Shown one piece after another: positions 10,392 through 22,444 of a stretch of 64,000 nt of DNA. The DNA is from Nitrospirales bacterium (lineage in GTDB: Bacteria; Nitrospirota; Nitrospiria; Nitrospirales; UBA8639). Position 1 is the first letter of the stretch; every line of letters begins with the position of its first letter. The notes beneath the pieces were generated by a model. It made no database searches. It was given only the letters and a program-made list of their open reading frames with translations, and was not told where the DNA came from. The stretch is from NCBI GenBank assembly GCA_031315915.1, contig JALDRK010000023.1, positions 1 through 64,000 on the forward strand, written 5' to 3'. Both the position numbers and the translations under genes were made by a program.

Positions 10392-10761
10392 TTACTTCGG
10401 GCGCTTGGCTCCATACTTTGAACGACCCTGCTTTCGATTCGCTACACCCACCGCATCCAAGGCCCCACGAACCATGTGATATCGAACACCAGGAAGGTCT
10501 TTCACCCGCCCCCCTCTGACCAAAACAATCGAGTGCTCCTGAAGGTTGCGACCCATGCCGGGAATGTATGCAAAAATCCTCCAGACCGGTCGTTAGCGCA
10601 CCTCTTGCTAATTTTCCGCAATGCGGAGTTTGGCTTTTAGAGTGGTGGTATACACACGAAGATACCTCCTTTGGGGACAATTATTGAGGGCAGGACTCTT
10701 ACTCTTGGCTTTGATAACTTTCGACTTCACCGGGCCGCATAAGTTGATTGACTGTAGGCAT
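10392..10761 (-). CDS. rpsL: 30S ribosomal protein S12 (reading frame broken by indels)
   Basis: S12 controls decoding fidelity. Starting from the ATG at 10761 (MPTVNQLM) the pieces follow in changing frames: [29 protein letters not shown], a segment with [19 protein letters not shown], and a last segment reading [20 protein letters not shown] with a stop at 10392. The order and length (about 123 codons) match S12, but at least three small indels interrupt it, including around the region equivalent to [10 protein letters not shown]. Sequence error is the likeliest cause because the gene is essential. Confidence 0.82.
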
Positions 10762-10833
10762 AAAATTATACTTTCAGTATTCCCAAATTCTCGCAAATAA
10801 CCATTTTACGTAAATCAATCTGGCGAACCAGAT

Positions 10834-10859
10834 ATTATAGACGCCCTGCGATCTGTCAA
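10834..10859 (-). promoter_or_regulatory. candidate sigma70-type promoter upstream of rpsL
   Basis: On the minus strand a perfect TTGACA (10854-10859) and a perfect TATAAT (10834-10839) lie 73 bases upstream of the rpsL start, just after the rpoC stop. The spacer is only 14 bases rather than about 17. The neighbouring genes contain artefactual-looking deletions, so the spacer could be shortened by the same problem. It would allow the str/S10 genes to be transcribed independently of rpoBC. Confidence 0.4.
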
Positions 10860-10869
10860 TTGCATTCTT

Positions 10870-13800
10870 TCATTTCCCCACACATTTCTTAGACAACGAT
10901 AACGTTTCGGATGAAACATTTTCCTCCAGTTCTGTCTCCTGCTCAGCTGGCTTAGGAACAAACGTTTTGATAATCCCATACCTGGTTCCGCCGGAATGAG
11001 ACGTCCAACAATAACGTTCTTTAACTCCACGAAGTTCGTCCATGCGCCCAATGGCCGCCTGTCGCAGCGCTTAATGCGTTGTCTCGGAAAACGAAGCTCC
11101 TGAAATAAAACTATCCTGCAAATTAAACGATGCCTTCGTAATGCCCAACAACACCGGCTGCCCATTGCCGGCTTCTCCATCGGCCAACACACCCGTTCAT
11201 TTTTCACTATCAAACAGCAAATTTATTCACTTGCGTTCCCGGCAAGAATGTCGTATCGCCAGATTCTTCGATGAACTTCCTCGCCCAACACGGCGGCAAT
11301 GACTTCGATATGCTTATCGTTAATCACCACCCCTGCAGACGATACACCTCCTGCACTTGCGCACCAATATTTCTGCAACTCACGAGGACCCAGCACACTT
11401 AAAATATCATGAGGATTTGCTGATCCATCCATCAACGGTTCACCAGCACGAACCCAGTCTCCTTCATGGACATTGACATGACGCCCACGAGGAATGAAGT
11501 ACTCCTTCATATCACCGATTTTATTATCAACCACCACCTTTCGTAATCCCTTCACGAATCCGCCAAAGGACACTTCGCCATCGATCTCGCTGACCACCGC
11601 ATGTTCCTTTGGCTTTCTGGCTTCAAACAATTCCGCAACCCGCGGCAAGCCACCGGTAATATCTTTCGTTTTGGTTGTTTCTCGAGGAATTTTGGCCAAT
11701 ACATCGCCAGGGAACACCGTAGCGCCCTTTTCAACAAAAATATGAGCCCCAACCGGCAACAAATAACGAGCCAAGGATCCCGACGTGAGCTTGCCTGTTT
11801 TTCCAGTGTCATCTTTTATCGACAACCGTGGGCGAAGATTGGTTCCCGCCTGTTCAATCACCACCTTTCGGGATAAGCCGGTCACTTCATCCACTTCTTC
11901 TTTCATAGTGACCCCTTCAAGAATATCTCCATAGGCCACCCGTCCTCCCACTTCCGTTAGGATGGTCAGTGAATAGGGATCCCACTCCACGATTTTTTGT
12001 CCGATCTCAACCTTTTCTCCGTCTTTCAACTTAATCTTTGCCCCGTACACGAGGGAGTATTTTTCCCTTTCACGGCCGGTGTCATCACATACCGCAACCT
12101 TGGCATTTCGAACCATGACCACCCAATCCCCTTGCTGGGTCTTGACCGCCATATTGGGATTGTGAAAATCCGCATTTTTCTTCGCATCAAAGCTCAGGAA
12201 TTTGACGGTTCCCACATGTTTGGATTCGAGCACGGTTTGCTCGACCACCTTACTGGCCGTCCCCCCAATGTGGAAGGTTCTCATCGTCAACTGCGTGCCA
12301 GGCTCACCAATTGACTGAGCCGCAATGACCCCAACCGGCTCACCTTTCTCGACCAACCGACCTCTGGCCAAATCACGCCCATAACATTTGACGCACACCC
12401 CCCAGCGCGATTGACACGTCAACACTGAACGAATCTTGACATGATCAACACCCGCTTCTACGATGTCCTTACTGATTTCTTCGTTTAACTCCTGATTAGC
12501 TCCCACCAATACTTCCTGAGTGACGGGATCAATAATATCTTCAGCCGCCAATCGACCCAAGATCCGTTCATCCAACGATTGAATCACTTCTCCGCCTTCA
12601 ACCAATGCCGAAACCACAATCCCATCGGTCGTCAAGCAATCGTCTTCGCTGACAATGACATCTTGCGCGATATCCACCAAACGCCGGGTCAGGTACCCTG
12701 AATTCGCGGTCTTTAAAGCAGTATCCGCCAACCCTTTCCGCGCACCGTGAGTAGAAATGAAATATTGCAGAACGGTCAGTCCTTCCCGAAAATTCGCGGT
12801 AATCGGTGTCTCAATGATTTCCCCGGACGGCTTGGCCATCAGCCCGCGCATTCCACCCAATTGTCGAATTTGCTGGGAACTTCCTCTCGCCCCGGAGTCT
12901 GCCATCATATAAATCGGATTAATCCCTTCGCTATCACCACGACCGCCGCCTTGACTAATTTCCTTCATCATTTCCACAGCAACTTGTTCGCTGACATGCG
13001 CCCAGATATCGATGACTTTGTTATAGCGTTCTCCGTTAGTAATGAGCCCTTCATTGTATTGCTGCTGAACCTGAACGACATCCGACTGGGCCCGCATAAT
13101 CAGCTCACCCTTTCTGGTCGGAATATGCATATTGTCGATACAAATGGACACTCCCGCTTTGGTCGCATAGGAAAATCCTAAATCCTTCAACCGATCCAAC
13201 ATAGTCACCACATCATGAAGTCCGGCATGGCGATAGACCCGATCGACCAGTTTGGTGAGTTCTTTCTTGGTCATTAATTGATTGACATGAGAAAAAGACA
13301 TGGACGACGGAAGAATCTCATACATGATGACCCGCCCCACGGTGGTCTCCACCAACTCATGCTCAATGCGAACCTTTATGCGAGCTTGCTCATCGACTTC
13401 TTGGGCATCATAGGCAATGCGCACTTCTTCGGTTGACCCGAAAATCTTCCCTTCCCCTTTCGCTCCCTCCCGTTCCTTCGTGAGCCAATAGCAGCCCAAC
13501 ACCATGTCCTGCGAGGGAATGGATAACGGGCGACCATTGGCAGGAGAGAGAATATTATTGACGGACATCATTAAAACACGGGCCTCAATTTGAGCCTCAA
13601 CGGACAAGGGGACATGGACAGCCATTTGATCCCCGTCAAAGTCTGCGTTAAAGGCCGAACAGACCAACGGATGCAGACGGATAGCTTTGCCTTCAACTAA
13701 GATCGGATCAAATGCCTGAATGCCAAGCCGGTGGAGAGTAGGAGCCCGGTTTAACATGACAGGATGCTCCCGAATCACTTCGTCCAAGACATCCCATACT

Positions 13801-15023
13801 TCCGGACGCTCCTTCTCGACCAATCGCTTCGCACTTTTAATCGTTGTTGCCGCTCCGCGTTCTTCCAATTTATGGAAAATAAATGGCTTGAATAACTCCA
13901 ACGCCATCTTTTTAGGTAACCCGCACTGATTGAGCCGCAATTCCGGACCGACCACAATAACGGATCGCCCCGAATAGTCCACCCGTTTTCCAAGGAGGTT
14001 CTGACGGAATCGACCCTGCTTTCCCTTCAACATATCACTCAACGATTTCAAAGGACGCTTGTTGGCACCACGAATCACCCGGCCCCGACGACCATTGTCG
14101 AACAAAGCATCCACCGCTTCCTGGAGCATCCGCATTTCGTTTCGAATAATGACTCCAGGAGCTTTTAACTCCACCAATCGCTTTAATCGATTATTCCGGT
14201 TGATGACTCGACGATACAGATCATTGAGATCAGAAGTTGCAAACCGCCCCCCATCCAGGGGCACAAGGGGCCGTAATTCCGGTGGCAACACCGGAATGGC
14301 ATCCATAATCATCCACTCCGGCTTATTGCCGGATACATGAAACGCCTCAATAACTTTGAGACGCTTGGTCAGCTTTTTCCCCACTGCTGCCGACGTAGTG
14401 GTTTTTATTTTGACATGCCGCTCATCCCATAAGGCATCAATATCGATTTTTCGCAATAATTCACGAATAGCTTCCGCCCCAATACCCACCTTAAAGGAAG
14501 AGACTCCAAACTGATCAACACATTCACGATACTTTTCCTCTGTTAACAATTCTTTTTCACGTAAATCGGTATTCCCCGGGTCAAGCACCACATAGGACTC
14601 AAAATAGAGAATCTTTTCCAACTGCTTTAAGCTCATATCCAGAAGAATGCCGATCCGACTGGGGACTCCCTTGAGAAACCAAATATGGGCCACCGGAGCA
14701 GCGAGTTCGATATGCCCCATTCTCTCTCGTCGCACCTTTGACTGAATGACCTCCACTCCGCACTTGTCACAGACAATGCCCCGATGCTTCATCCGCTTAT
14801 ATTTTCCGCAATTACATTCCCAGTCCTTTGTCGGTCCGAAGATTTTTGCGCAAAAGAGGCCATCCCGTTCAGGCTTAAACGATCGATAGTTGATCGTTTC
14901 AGGCTTCTTCACTTCGCCATAGGACCACGATCGGATCTTTTCAGGTGAAGCGATACGGATACGCATGGCGTCGAATGACACGGCATCACGCGGTTTTTCA
15001 AATAGCGAATAGATACTATCCAA
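10870..15023 (-). CDS. rpoC: DNA-directed RNA polymerase subunit beta' (3' end frameshifted)
   Basis: The beta' subunit carries the catalytic Mg site. From 15023 a frame of 1266 residues contains the N-terminal zinc site ([20 protein letters not shown]), the catalytic [12 protein letters not shown] and the second zinc cluster near [15 protein letters not shown]. It then ends prematurely at 11223 after GNASE. Beyond this, the usual C-terminal helices can be recognised in shifted frames ([29 protein letters not shown]) down to a stop at 10870. That gives about 1385 residues, a typical size. Several small indels near 11040-11225 are needed to explain it. Confidence 0.93.
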
Positions 15024-15075
15024 TGTCGTTCCTCCGATTAGGTGGAAAGGTGGGAATGCGGTTTTTCAAGCCGAT

Positions 15076-18000
15076 TTAATCGGCTGATTTAATCAACTCG
15101 ACATCCAATCCCAAACTCTGCAATTCCTTAACAAGCACATTGAAGGATTCCGGGAGGCCAGGCTCAAGGAAATTTTCTCCCTTGACGATGGCCTCATACA
15201 TGCGAGAGCGTCCGGGAACATCGTCGGACTTGACCGTTAAAAATTCCTGTAGGGTCGATGCGGCTCCATACGCCTGAAGGGCCCAAACCTCCATCTCTCC
15301 CAATCGCTGCCCTCCGAACTGAGCTTTACCACCCAATGGCTGTTGCGTCACCAGGGAGTAAGGACCGATCGATCGGGCATGGATTTTATCATCAACCAGA
15401 TGATGTAATTTGAGCATATACATGTACCCGACCGTGACCGGGCTCTTAAACGGTTCCCCGCTTCTCCCGTCATAGACCACCGATTGGCCTGATTCAGGCA
15501 ACTGAGCTTTTCTCAGCAGTTCCTTAATTTCCTTTTCTGAAGCCCCGTCAAATACCGGTGTTTCCACCTTGAGCCCCAAGGCCTTAGCCGCCCACCCAAG
15601 GAGCGTTTCCAAAATTTGCCCCACATTCATACGCGAAGGCACGCCCAGAGGGTTCAAGACGATTTCCACCGGAGTCCCATCAGGAAGATAGGGCATATCT
15701 TCCTCCGGCATAATTCTGGAGACCACTCCCTTATTTCCATGACGACCAGCCATCTTATCTCCCACGGCAATTTTCCTCTTGATGGCCAAATACACTTTAA
15801 CGAGTTTAATGACGCCAGGCGGCAACTCATCTCCTCTTCGGAGACGCCCCACCTTCTCATCATACTCGGTTTGAAGAATTTCAATTTGGTCCTTGGCTTC
15901 GCGCTCGGTTTCATCCAGCTTCTTTTGCTCTTCCGCGTCGGCTAAAATCACGCGACGGGCATCGTCATCGGTCAATTTGCGAAGCACTTCTGCGGTGATA
16001 CGACCCTTCTTTTTGAGGATGACCTCCCCACTGTCAGGATCCATGAGGTCTCGACCCACAAATTGGCCCAATAATAATTTTCGGATTTTTCGATTCCGCT
16101 CCTCTTCAATGATCCTGAGTTCTTCCTGGTAGTCCCGCTCAATTTTCACCCGATCATCGGTTTCGATGGTACGAGACCGTTCATCTTTATCCACTCCTTT
16201 TCTGGAGAAGATTTTCACGTCCACCACAATACCTTCAATGCCCGGCGGAACTTGCAGAGAGGTATCTTTCACATCACCGGCCTTTTCACCAAAAATGGCT
16301 CGCAGCAATTTTTCTTCCGGGGTCAACTGCGTCTCCCCTTTCGGAGTGACTTTCCCTACCAGAATATCTCCTGCCTTGACTTCGGCCCCAATTCGGACAA
16401 TTCCGCTTTCGTCCAAATTCCGCAGGGCTTCTTCTCCCAGATTAGGAATATCCCGAGTAATTTCCTCTTTACCGAGCTTCGTATCCCGGGCTTCAACTTC
16501 AAATTCTTCAATATGGATAGACGTAAAGGTGTCTTTTTTCACCAACCGTTCGCTCAGGAGAATGGCATCTTCAAAGTTATAACCACCCCAGGGCATAAAG
16601 GCGACCAGCACATTTTTTCCCAAGGCCAACTCTCCATGCTCCATGGCGGGACCATCCGCAAGGACCTGACCCTTTTTAACCGGTTGCCCTATACCCACAA
16701 TGGGAGTTTGCGTAATACAGGTATTTTGATTGGTCCGTTGAAATTTCACCAAGTCGTAGGTATCCAGAATCCTGGCCCCCTTTTTATTATTGTCTTCAGT
16801 TTCCTTATTTTTGGCGCTCGCCCGCACAACGATCCTTCTCGCGTCTACGGATTCCACAACTCCGTCACGCTTCGAAATCGCCAAATATCCCGAATCCCTG
16901 GCCACAACGGCTTCCATCCCAGTCCCAACTAACGGCGATTCACTTTTCAGAGTGGGCACGGCTTGTCTCTGCATATTTGAACCCATCAGCGCCCGGTTGG
17001 CGTCATCATGTTCCAGAAAAGGAATCAGGGCAGTCGCCACACTGACCACCTGCTTGGGAGACACATCCAGATAATCCACCTTGTCAGGAGTGGTAATGAC
17101 AAATTCACCTCCCTCACGGGCCGTAATGGTTTCCGAAGTCAGTTCTTTTTCCTTATTGGTGGGAGAATTTGCCTGGGCAATGACATATTGATCCCCATCC
17201 AAAGGGGAAAGGAATTCTACTTCTTCAGCCACTTTGCCTTTTCTGACTTTCCGGAAAGGGGCTTCAATGAATCCAAATTCATTAATTCTGGCATAGGTAG
17301 CCAAAGAGGTAATCAATCCGATATTGGGTCCTTCAGGCGTTTCGATTGGACAAATCCGGCTATAGTGGGACGGATGCACATCCCGCACCTCAAACCCCGC
17401 TCGCTCCCGCGTGAGCCCACCAGGCCCCAACGCAGAAAGCCTGCGCTTATGTGTAATTTCGGCCAAGGGATTCGTCTGATCCATAAACTGGGAAAGCTGA
17501 CTACCCGCAAAAAATTCTTTGATCGCCGCCACAATGGGCTTGGCGTTGATCAAGTCGTGCGGGAGGACCGTTTCCATATCCAAAAGATTCATACGCTCCT
17601 TGATGCTTCGCTCCATTCGCGCCAGACCGATACGAATTTGATTTTCCAGCAATTCCCCTACGGACCGAACACGGCGATTACCAAGATGGTCGATATCATC
17701 GACTTCTCCCTTGCCCCCCTTCAGATCGACCAGACATCTCACAACTTCGACGATATCCTGGGCCGAAAGCGTCCGCTGCTCCAAAGGCAGATCAAGCTTA
17801 AACCGTTTATTCATTTTGAGACGGCCAACCGGAGATAAATCATACCGCTTTGGATTTAAAAAGAGATTTTCAAATAATAACTTGGCGGATTCCACCGAGG
17901 GCATTTCCCCCGGCCGGAGGCGTTTATAAATTTCCACCCAGGCCTCTTCTTTGGAATTGGTACGCTCTGCCTCCAAGGTGTCTAGAATCACAGGGCTCGT

Positions 18001-19050
18001 GGAAGGGGTATCCAGGTAAATCACCTTAAAGCTATCCACCTTACTTTCAACAATTCGCTCCAGAACCGGAAGCGTCAACCGCTGATTTTTCCCCAAAATC
18101 ACATCCTGGGTTTCCGGATCCACAAGTTCGGTTAAGACGGCCCGCCCGACAAGATCTTCCGGCTTAATGGGGACTTCCTTAATTCCAGCCGCACGCACTT
18201 TAGCCATCAAGGCTTTATTTAATCTTGTCCCTTCTTTAACCAGCAATTCATTCGAACCTTTCTCGAACAAATCAGCGGGAGCCCGCAACCCTGCATGCAG
18301 CTCCGGATCAAGCTTCCGGGAAAGCTCTCCTTTCACAACCCGCACTTCTTCGACCGGGTAGTACATCTTCAAAAGATCATCCGTTGAAAATCCAAAGGCT
18401 TTCAACAAAATCGTAGCGGGCATTTTTCGTCTTCTGTCAATCCGGACATAGAGAATGTCCCGGGCATCAAATTCAAAATCCAACCATGAGCCCCTGTAGG
18501 GAATGATTCTCCCCGAAAACAGCACTTTTCCGCTTGAATGAGTTCGTCCCTTATCGTGACTAAAAGACGGTCCGGGCGAACGATGCAGCTGACTCACCGC
18601 CACACGCTCAGTTCCATTCACGATAAAAGTTCCACGATCGGTCATTAAGGGCAATTCCCCCACATAGACTTCCTGTTCACGAACATCCAAGACACGGTTT
18701 TTGACCGTTTTATCTTGCTGGTCAAACACCACCAATCTCACTCGCAACTTGAGTGGGGCAGCCAGCGTCATTCCCTGCTCGATACATTCCCGAATATCAT
18801 ACTTGGGAGTACCCAGGGAATAACTCGTAAATTCCAAAATTGCGGAATTATTGTAATCCATGATTGGAAATACGCTCTTAAAGGCGGCATGCAGCCCCTT
18901 TTCCTCACGATGATCCGGCAACGCTTCCGCCTGCAGGAACTCCTCATAGGAACGTCGCTGCACTTCCACTAAATCTGGAATTTCAATATGCGTTCGAATT
19001 TTGGAAAAACTATGTCGCTGAACGTTGCCCTCGAAAGCTGGTTGTCCCAT
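15076..19050 (-). CDS. rpoB: DNA-directed RNA polymerase subunit beta
   Basis: The beta subunit forms one side of the active-site cleft and the rifampicin pocket. The intact 1324-residue frame includes the Rif-region sequence [20 protein letters not shown] and [13 protein letters not shown]-like segments ([20 protein letters not shown]). The C-terminal clamp part reads [17 protein letters not shown]. It precedes rpoC by 52 bases, in the standard rplKAJL-rpoBC order. Confidence 0.98.
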   Translation of the reverse strand: MGQPAFEGNVQRHSFSKIRTHIEIPDLVEVQRRSYEEFLQAEALPDHREEKGLHAAFKSVFPIMDYNNSAILEFTSYSLGTPKYDIRECIEQGMTLAAPLKLRVRLVVFDQQDKTVKNRVLDVREQEVYVGELPLMTDRGTFIVNGTERVAVSQLHRSPGPSFSHDKGRTHSSGKVLFSGRIIPYRGSWLDFEFDARDILYVRIDRRRKMPATILLKAFGFSTDDLLKMYYPVEEVRVVKGELSRKLDPELHAGLRAPADLFEKGSNELLVKEGTRLNKALMAKVRAAGIKEVPIKPEDLVGRAVLTELVDPETQDVILGKNQRLTLPVLERIVESKVDSFKVIYLDTPSTSPVILDTLEAERTNSKEEAWVEIYKRLRPGEMPSVESAKLLFENLFLNPKRYDLSPVGRLKMNKRFKLDLPLEQRTLSAQDIVEVVRCLVDLKGGKGEVDDIDHLGNRRVRSVGELLENQIRIGLARMERSIKERMNLLDMETVLPHDLINAKPIVAAIKEFFAGSQLSQFMDQTNPLAEITHKRRLSALGPGGLTRERAGFEVRDVHPSHYSRICPIETPEGPNIGLITSLATYARINEFGFIEAPFRKVRKGKVAEEVEFLSPLDGDQYVIAQANSPTNKEKELTSETITAREGGEFVITTPDKVDYLDVSPKQVVSVATALIPFLEHDDANRALMGSNMQRQAVPTLKSESPLVGTGMEAVVARDSGYLAISKRDGVVESVDARRIVVRASAKNKETEDNNKKGARILDTYDLVKFQRTNQNTCITQTPIVGIGQPVKKGQVLADGPAMEHGELALGKNVLVAFMPWGGYNFEDAILLSERLVKKDTFTSIHIEEFEVEARDTKLGKEEITRDIPNLGEEALRNLDESGIVRIGAEVKAGDILVGKVTPKGETQLTPEEKLLRAIFGEKAGDVKDTSLQVPPGIEGIVVDVKIFSRKGVDKDERSRTIETDDRVKIERDYQEELRIIEEERNRKIRKLLLGQFVGRDLMDPDSGEVILKKKGRITAEVLRKLTDDDARRVILADAEEQKKLDETEREAKDQIEILQTEYDEKVGRLRRGDELPPGVIKLVKVYLAIKRKIAVGDKMAGRHGNKGVVSRIMPEEDMPYLPDGTPVEIVLNPLGVPSRMNVGQILETLLGWAAKALGLKVETPVFDGASEKEIKELLRKAQLPESGQSVVYDGRSGEPFKSPVTVGYMYMLKLHHLVDDKIHARSIGPYSLVTQQPLGGKAQFGGQRLGEMEVWALQAYGAASTLQEFLTVKSDDVPGRSRMYEAIVKGENFLEPGLPESFNVLVKELQSLGLDVELIKSAD

Positions 19051-19139
19051 TCGTGTCTCCTTAAGGATAATCGACCATCATTCATTCGCGCAGTTCATAC
19101 CAAAATCATCTGGCTCGCAATCGACTAACCTCGATCATC

Positions 19140-19541
19140 CTACTTAACTTCTACGGTTGCCCCAGCATCCAGCAATTTCTTCTTAATCGTTTCCGCTTCT
19201 TCCTTCGCGACACCTTCCTTGACGGCCTTTGGTGCGCCCTCAACAAGGTCCTTTGCCTCTTTTAGGCCCAATCCGGTGATCTCTCGCACGACTTTGATCA
19301 CTTGAATTTTCTTGTCTGCCGGGGCACTTGCCAGGACCACATTAAATTCCGTTTTTTCTTCGGCAGCCGGGGCTGCACCAGCTCCGCCGACAGGCCCCGC
19401 CATCATGGCAACAGGAGCCGCCGCAGTGACTCCAAAGCGATCCTCCAAGCTCTTCACCAAATCCGACAATTCTAAAACACTCATGCCCTCTATGGCCTGA
19501 ATCAAGTCTTCTTTCGACATTTTTACTCCGCTTGCACTCAT
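19140..19541 (-). CDS. rplL: 50S ribosomal protein L7/L12
   Basis: L7/L12 forms the stalk that recruits translational GTPases. I start it at the ATG at 19541 ([13 protein letters not shown]), preceded by a strong AAGGAG/GGGG Shine-Dalgarno stretch. This gives 133 residues. An ATG at 19520 (MSKEDLIQ) is an alternative. The N-terminal dimerisation helices, Ala/Gly/Pro hinge ([20 protein letters not shown]) and C-terminal domain ([20 protein letters not shown]) are all present. It is in the same frame as the upstream rplJ, with no stop between them. Confidence 0.95.
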   Translation of the reverse strand: MSASGVKMSKEDLIQAIEGMSVLELSDLVKSLEDRFGVTAAAPVAMMAGPVGGAGAAPAAEEKTEFNVVLASAPADKKIQVIKVVREITGLGLKEAKDLVEGAPKAVKEGVAKEEAETIKKKLLDAGATVEVK

Positions 19542-20081
19542 TTCCCCTTCTCCTTTCTGCGTTTTGTTTTCTTGTATCGCGGACAATACCGCAACAATGC
19601 TTCTGACTATCTGGCCTAAAACTCCGACGAATCCTCGAATCGGCCCCTGGAAGGCCGACAGCAACATCGACAACAACTCGGATCTTGACGGCAAATCCGC
19701 CACGGACGATAAACGGGCCGCATCCAATTCTGCCCCGTCTAGAATTCCGCCTTTGACCTGCAACTTTTCTTCACATTTTTCATTTTTAATAAAATCTCGA
19801 AGGACCTTGGCCGGCAGAACCGGATCATCAAACCCAATGACTAGAGCCGACTGCCCCCGTAACAATGGCTGGAGCGGCACCAAGGAAGTCCCCCCCAACG
19901 CCCGAATCGCCATGGTATTTTTCACGACATGCATGCGAGCATGGGCCTGGCGAAGTTTTTTTCGTAAATCGTTGACCTGATTCACAGGCATACCGACACA
20001 CTCCGTCACAATCGCAATTCGCGCACGCGTGAAACGGTCATTGAGAGTCGCAATCACTTCACTTTTTTCAGCTTGCTTCAT
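19542..20081 (-). CDS. rplJ: 50S ribosomal protein L10, open in frame into rplL
   Basis: L10 anchors the L7/L12 stalk to the ribosome. The product from 20081 ([17 protein letters not shown]) runs about 175 residues with the usual [13 protein letters not shown] and [20 protein letters not shown] segments. It ends AIQENKTQ, where L10 normally stops. Here no stop codon occurs, so the frame continues straight into rplL for a 313-codon open frame. The rplL ribosome-binding site and ATG are preserved. The missing stop is probably a base error, though a true readthrough fusion is possible. Confidence 0.88.
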
Positions 20082-20111
20082 AACATATCACCCGCCTACT
20101 GGATTGAAGAA

Positions 20112-20804
20112 TTAGCCCATTTGCTTTGCAATACTGGCACTATCCAAAGGAACGCCAGGCCCCATCGTACTGGAGAGCGTCGCGCTTTTAATATATTTCC
20201 CCTTACTGGATGATGGTTTGGCCTTCAAAATGGAATCAAACACGGATTGCGCATTATCCTTAATCTGTTCGCCCTGGAACGATACCTTGCCCACCGGAAC
20301 ATGAATATTGCCTGCTTTATCGACTTTGTATTCGACCCGACCTTTTCGAATTTCTTGGACGGCTTTCCCAACTTCAAACGTGACAGTCCCCGTCTTGGGA
20401 TTCGGCATCAATCCTCTGGGGCCAAGAAGTTTCCCCATCTTTCCGACCGCACCCATCATATCGGGGGTAGCAATCAACGAATCAAAATCCAACCAGCCAT
20501 CCTGAATTTTTTGCAATAGATCATCATGCCCCACATAATCGGCTCCAGCCTCACGAGCCTCCTGCTCTTTTTCACCTTTAGCCACCACGGCAATGCGAAT
20601 TTTCTTACCCGTTCCATGAGGGAGCACAGTGGTCCCTCGAACCATTTGATCCGCCCTCTTGGGATCAACGCCCAAACGCAGAGACAGCTCCACCGTTTCA
20701 TCAAACTTGGCAAACGCCATCTCCTTTATGAGATGACAAGCTTCATCCAAGGCATATATTGACTTGTTCACTTTTTCTACGGCCGCTTCGAATTTCTTTC
20801 CCAC
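20112..20804 (-). CDS. rplA: 50S ribosomal protein L1
   Basis: L1 forms the mobile L1 stalk that moves with E-site tRNA and, in E. coli, represses its own mRNA. The 230-residue product carries [20 protein letters not shown] and the family signature region [20 protein letters not shown]. It lies between rplK and rplJ with short gaps. The length is normal. Confidence 0.98.
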   Translation of the reverse strand: MGKKFEAAVEKVNKSIYALDEACHLIKEMAFAKFDETVELSLRLGVDPKRADQMVRGTTVLPHGTGKKIRIAVVAKGEKEQEAREAGADYVGHDDLLQKIQDGWLDFDSLIATPDMMGAVGKMGKLLGPRGLMPNPKTGTVTFEVGKAVQEIRKGRVEYKVDKAGNIHVPVGKVSFQGEQIKDNAQSVFDSILKAKPSSSKGKYIKSATLSSTMGPGVPLDSASIAKQMG

Positions 20805-20844
20805 GTTTTCACCTTCTTGAACGAGTTAAACACCGATCAGCTTG

Positions 20845-21270
20845 TTACTCTTGAATGGTAATGCCCATGCTTCTGGCTGTTCCTGCAATGACATTCATGG
20901 CCGCGGGCACGTCACTGGCATTCAGGTCATCAAGTTTTAATTTGGCAATCTCTTCCAATTGTTTTTTCGTAATCATGCCCACCTTATCTTTATGGGGTAC
21001 TCCAGCTCCCTTGATCACCCCAGCAGCTTTTTTCAATAAATCTGAAGCCGGAGGCGTCTTGGTTATAAAGCTGAAACTCCGATCCTTATAAACTGAAATA
21101 ACCACCGGAATAATGCTGCCTTCCTGCTTTTGGGTTTTGGCATTAAACTGCTTGCAAAACTCCATAATATTCACCCCGTGCTGTCCCAACGATGGTCCAA
21201 CGGGAGGAGCAGGGTTAGCCTTTGCTGCCGGGATTTGCAGCTTAATCTGTGTCATGACCTCTTTTGCCAT
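20845..21270 (-). CDS. rplK: 50S ribosomal protein L11
   Basis: L11 forms the GTPase-associated centre with 23S rRNA and is needed for stringent activation of RelA-type enzymes. The 141-residue product has the Pro-rich N-terminal [20 protein letters not shown] and the C-terminal rRNA-binding domain ending [12 protein letters not shown]. It is located between nusG and rplA as usual. Confidence 0.98.
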   Translation of the reverse strand: MAKEVMTQIKLQIPAAKANPAPPVGPSLGQHGVNIMEFCKQFNAKTQKQEGSIIPVVISVYKDRSFSFITKTPPASDLLKKAAGVIKGAGVPHKDKVGMITKKQLEEIAKLKLDDLNASDVPAAMNVIAGTARSMGITIQE

Positions 21271-21342
21271 CTTGTCACCTATAAATAAATTAGCTGCCTA
21301 CAATAATTTTTCTCTACCGTACTTCGGCTTCTTCACTAAGCA

Positions 21343-21879
21343 CTAAGCACGCTCCACCTGGGAAAAGACCAACTCAACCGGGGTCGACCGACCAAAAATG
21401 CTCACCAACGCTTTAATACGTCCATGATCCTGATCCACTTCATCCACCATTCCGTTAAACCCAAGAAACGGCCCATCAATAATCCGCACATTGTCACCCT
21501 TGGAAAAATTCACGCGTTCCCTCGGGGCAGACACCCCAGTCTCCAACTGCTTCAACAGCGTGGCCACTTCTTCGGGATCAAGAGGAATCGGCCTGACTCC
21601 ACCGCCAACAAAACCAGTTACTTTCGGGGTTTCCTTAATCATGGTGACGACATTATCACTCAGCAGACCATTGGCTTCCAACAGCACATACCCTGGGAAA
21701 AACTTCCTTTTTGAGGCCCGTCGCTTCCCTTCTTTAAACTCCACCACATCTTCCGTAGGGATCAACACCTGGGCCACGACTTCCGACATTCCCATTTGAC
21801 TCGCACGCTCCATAATTCCCGTTTTCACTCTCCCTTCATACCCCGCGTACGTGTGGATGACATACCAATGGCTTGCCAT
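21343..21879 (-). CDS. nusG: transcription termination/antitermination factor NusG
   Basis: NusG binds RNA polymerase and links it to Rho or to ribosomal S10. I choose the ATG at 21879 (MASHWYVIHTYAGYEGRVK), giving 178 residues. An ATG 15 bases upstream only adds a basic pentapeptide. The NGN domain spans about residues 4-110 and the KOW motif (NVRIIDGPFLGFNGMVDEVD) follows. It is between secE and rplK, the standard arrangement. Confidence 0.97.
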   Translation of the reverse strand: MASHWYVIHTYAGYEGRVKTGIMERASQMGMSEVVAQVLIPTEDVVEFKEGKRRASKRKFFPGYVLLEANGLLSDNVVTMIKETPKVTGFVGGGVRPIPLDPEEVATLLKQLETGVSAPRERVNFSKGDNVRIIDGPFLGFNGMVDEVDQDHGRIKALVSIFGRSTPVELVFSQVERA

Positions 21880-21898
21880 GAATCTCCTTCTCAATAAA

Positions 21899-22090
21899 CT
21901 AAATAATTCGACTAATGAGCCACACTAGAAATGAATCAACCATCGACAAATACAGAGACATGATGACTGAAAAGAGGAGCACCACCGTCGTCGAGCCAAT
22001 CGTTTCCGTCTTTGTTGGATATGAGGTCTTCTTCAACTCACTCCGAACATCGCTTAAAAATTCAACTATCGAATGCCAAATCTTACCCAA
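21899..22090 (-). CDS. secE: preprotein translocase subunit SecE
   Basis: SecE is the small clamp subunit of the SecYEG channel. I start it at a TTG at 22090, nine bases after an AAGGAG ribosome-binding site. This gives 63 residues: an amphipathic segment (EFLSDVRSELKKTSYPTKTE) and one transmembrane helix (STTVVLLFSVIMSLYLSMVD). A longer reading from 22171 would begin inside tRNA-Trp and is rejected. The position between tRNA-Trp and nusG is canonical. Confidence 0.9.
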   Translation of the reverse strand: MGKIWHSIVEFLSDVRSELKKTSYPTKTETIGSTTVVLLFSVIMSLYLSMVDSFLVWLISRII

Positions 22091-22159
22091 CTTCTCAATC
22101 TCCTTATTGCAAACAGCATCGAAACACCAGGAAACACTCCACCATAATTTGCCAGGCTC

Positions 22160-22235
22160 TGGCAGGGGCACCAGGATTCGAACCCGGACTTTCGGTTTTG
22201 GAGACCGACGTGCTAGCCATTGACACTATGCCCCT
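22160..22235 (-). tRNA. tRNA-Trp (anticodon CCA)
   Basis: Read on the minus strand, this is a complete cloverleaf. The AGGGGCA acceptor arm pairs with TGCCCCT, the T loop reads GGTTCGAATCC, and the anticodon loop CTCCAAA gives CCA. The terminal CCA is encoded (22160-22162). It sits between rpmG and secE, where tRNA-Trp is found in many bacteria. Confidence 0.97.
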
Positions 22236-22270
22236 CCAAACGAAAACTGAATCCCCTTCATTCGCCAAGC

Positions 22271-22420
22271 CTACTTCACTTCTTTATGAGGGATGTGCTT
22301 TCGGCAAAACCGGCAATACTTCTTCCGCTCCAACCGATCAGGATCATTTTTTTTATTCTTCATCGTCGAATAATTACGACGCTTACATTCCCCGCAAGCC
22401 AACGCAATAATTACTCTCAT
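22271..22420 (-). CDS. rpmG: 50S ribosomal protein L33
   Basis: L33 is a small zinc-ribbon protein of the large subunit. Reading from the ATG at 22420 gives 49 residues: [19 protein letters not shown], a lysine-rich middle, then [17 protein letters not shown]. Both CxxC pairs (CGEC and CRFC) are present, so this is the zinc-binding form. It lies between tuf and tRNA-Trp. Confidence 0.96.
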   Translation of the reverse strand: MRVIIALACGECKRRNYSTMKNKKNDPDRLERKKYCRFCRKHIPHKEVK

Positions 22421-22444
22421 GGCAATCCCTCTAAATATATAGTG

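Noticed and set aside
10815-11213. A 132-codon minus-strand frame that looks like a separate gene
   Set aside because: Its middle matches shifted fragments of the rpoC C-terminus, so it is a by-product of frame breaks in rpoC, not a gene.
22091-22171. Longer secE start reading into the tRNA-Trp gene
   Set aside because: The extra residues resemble no SecE and lie inside a well-formed tRNA. A TTG start with a good ribosome-binding site gives the normal size.
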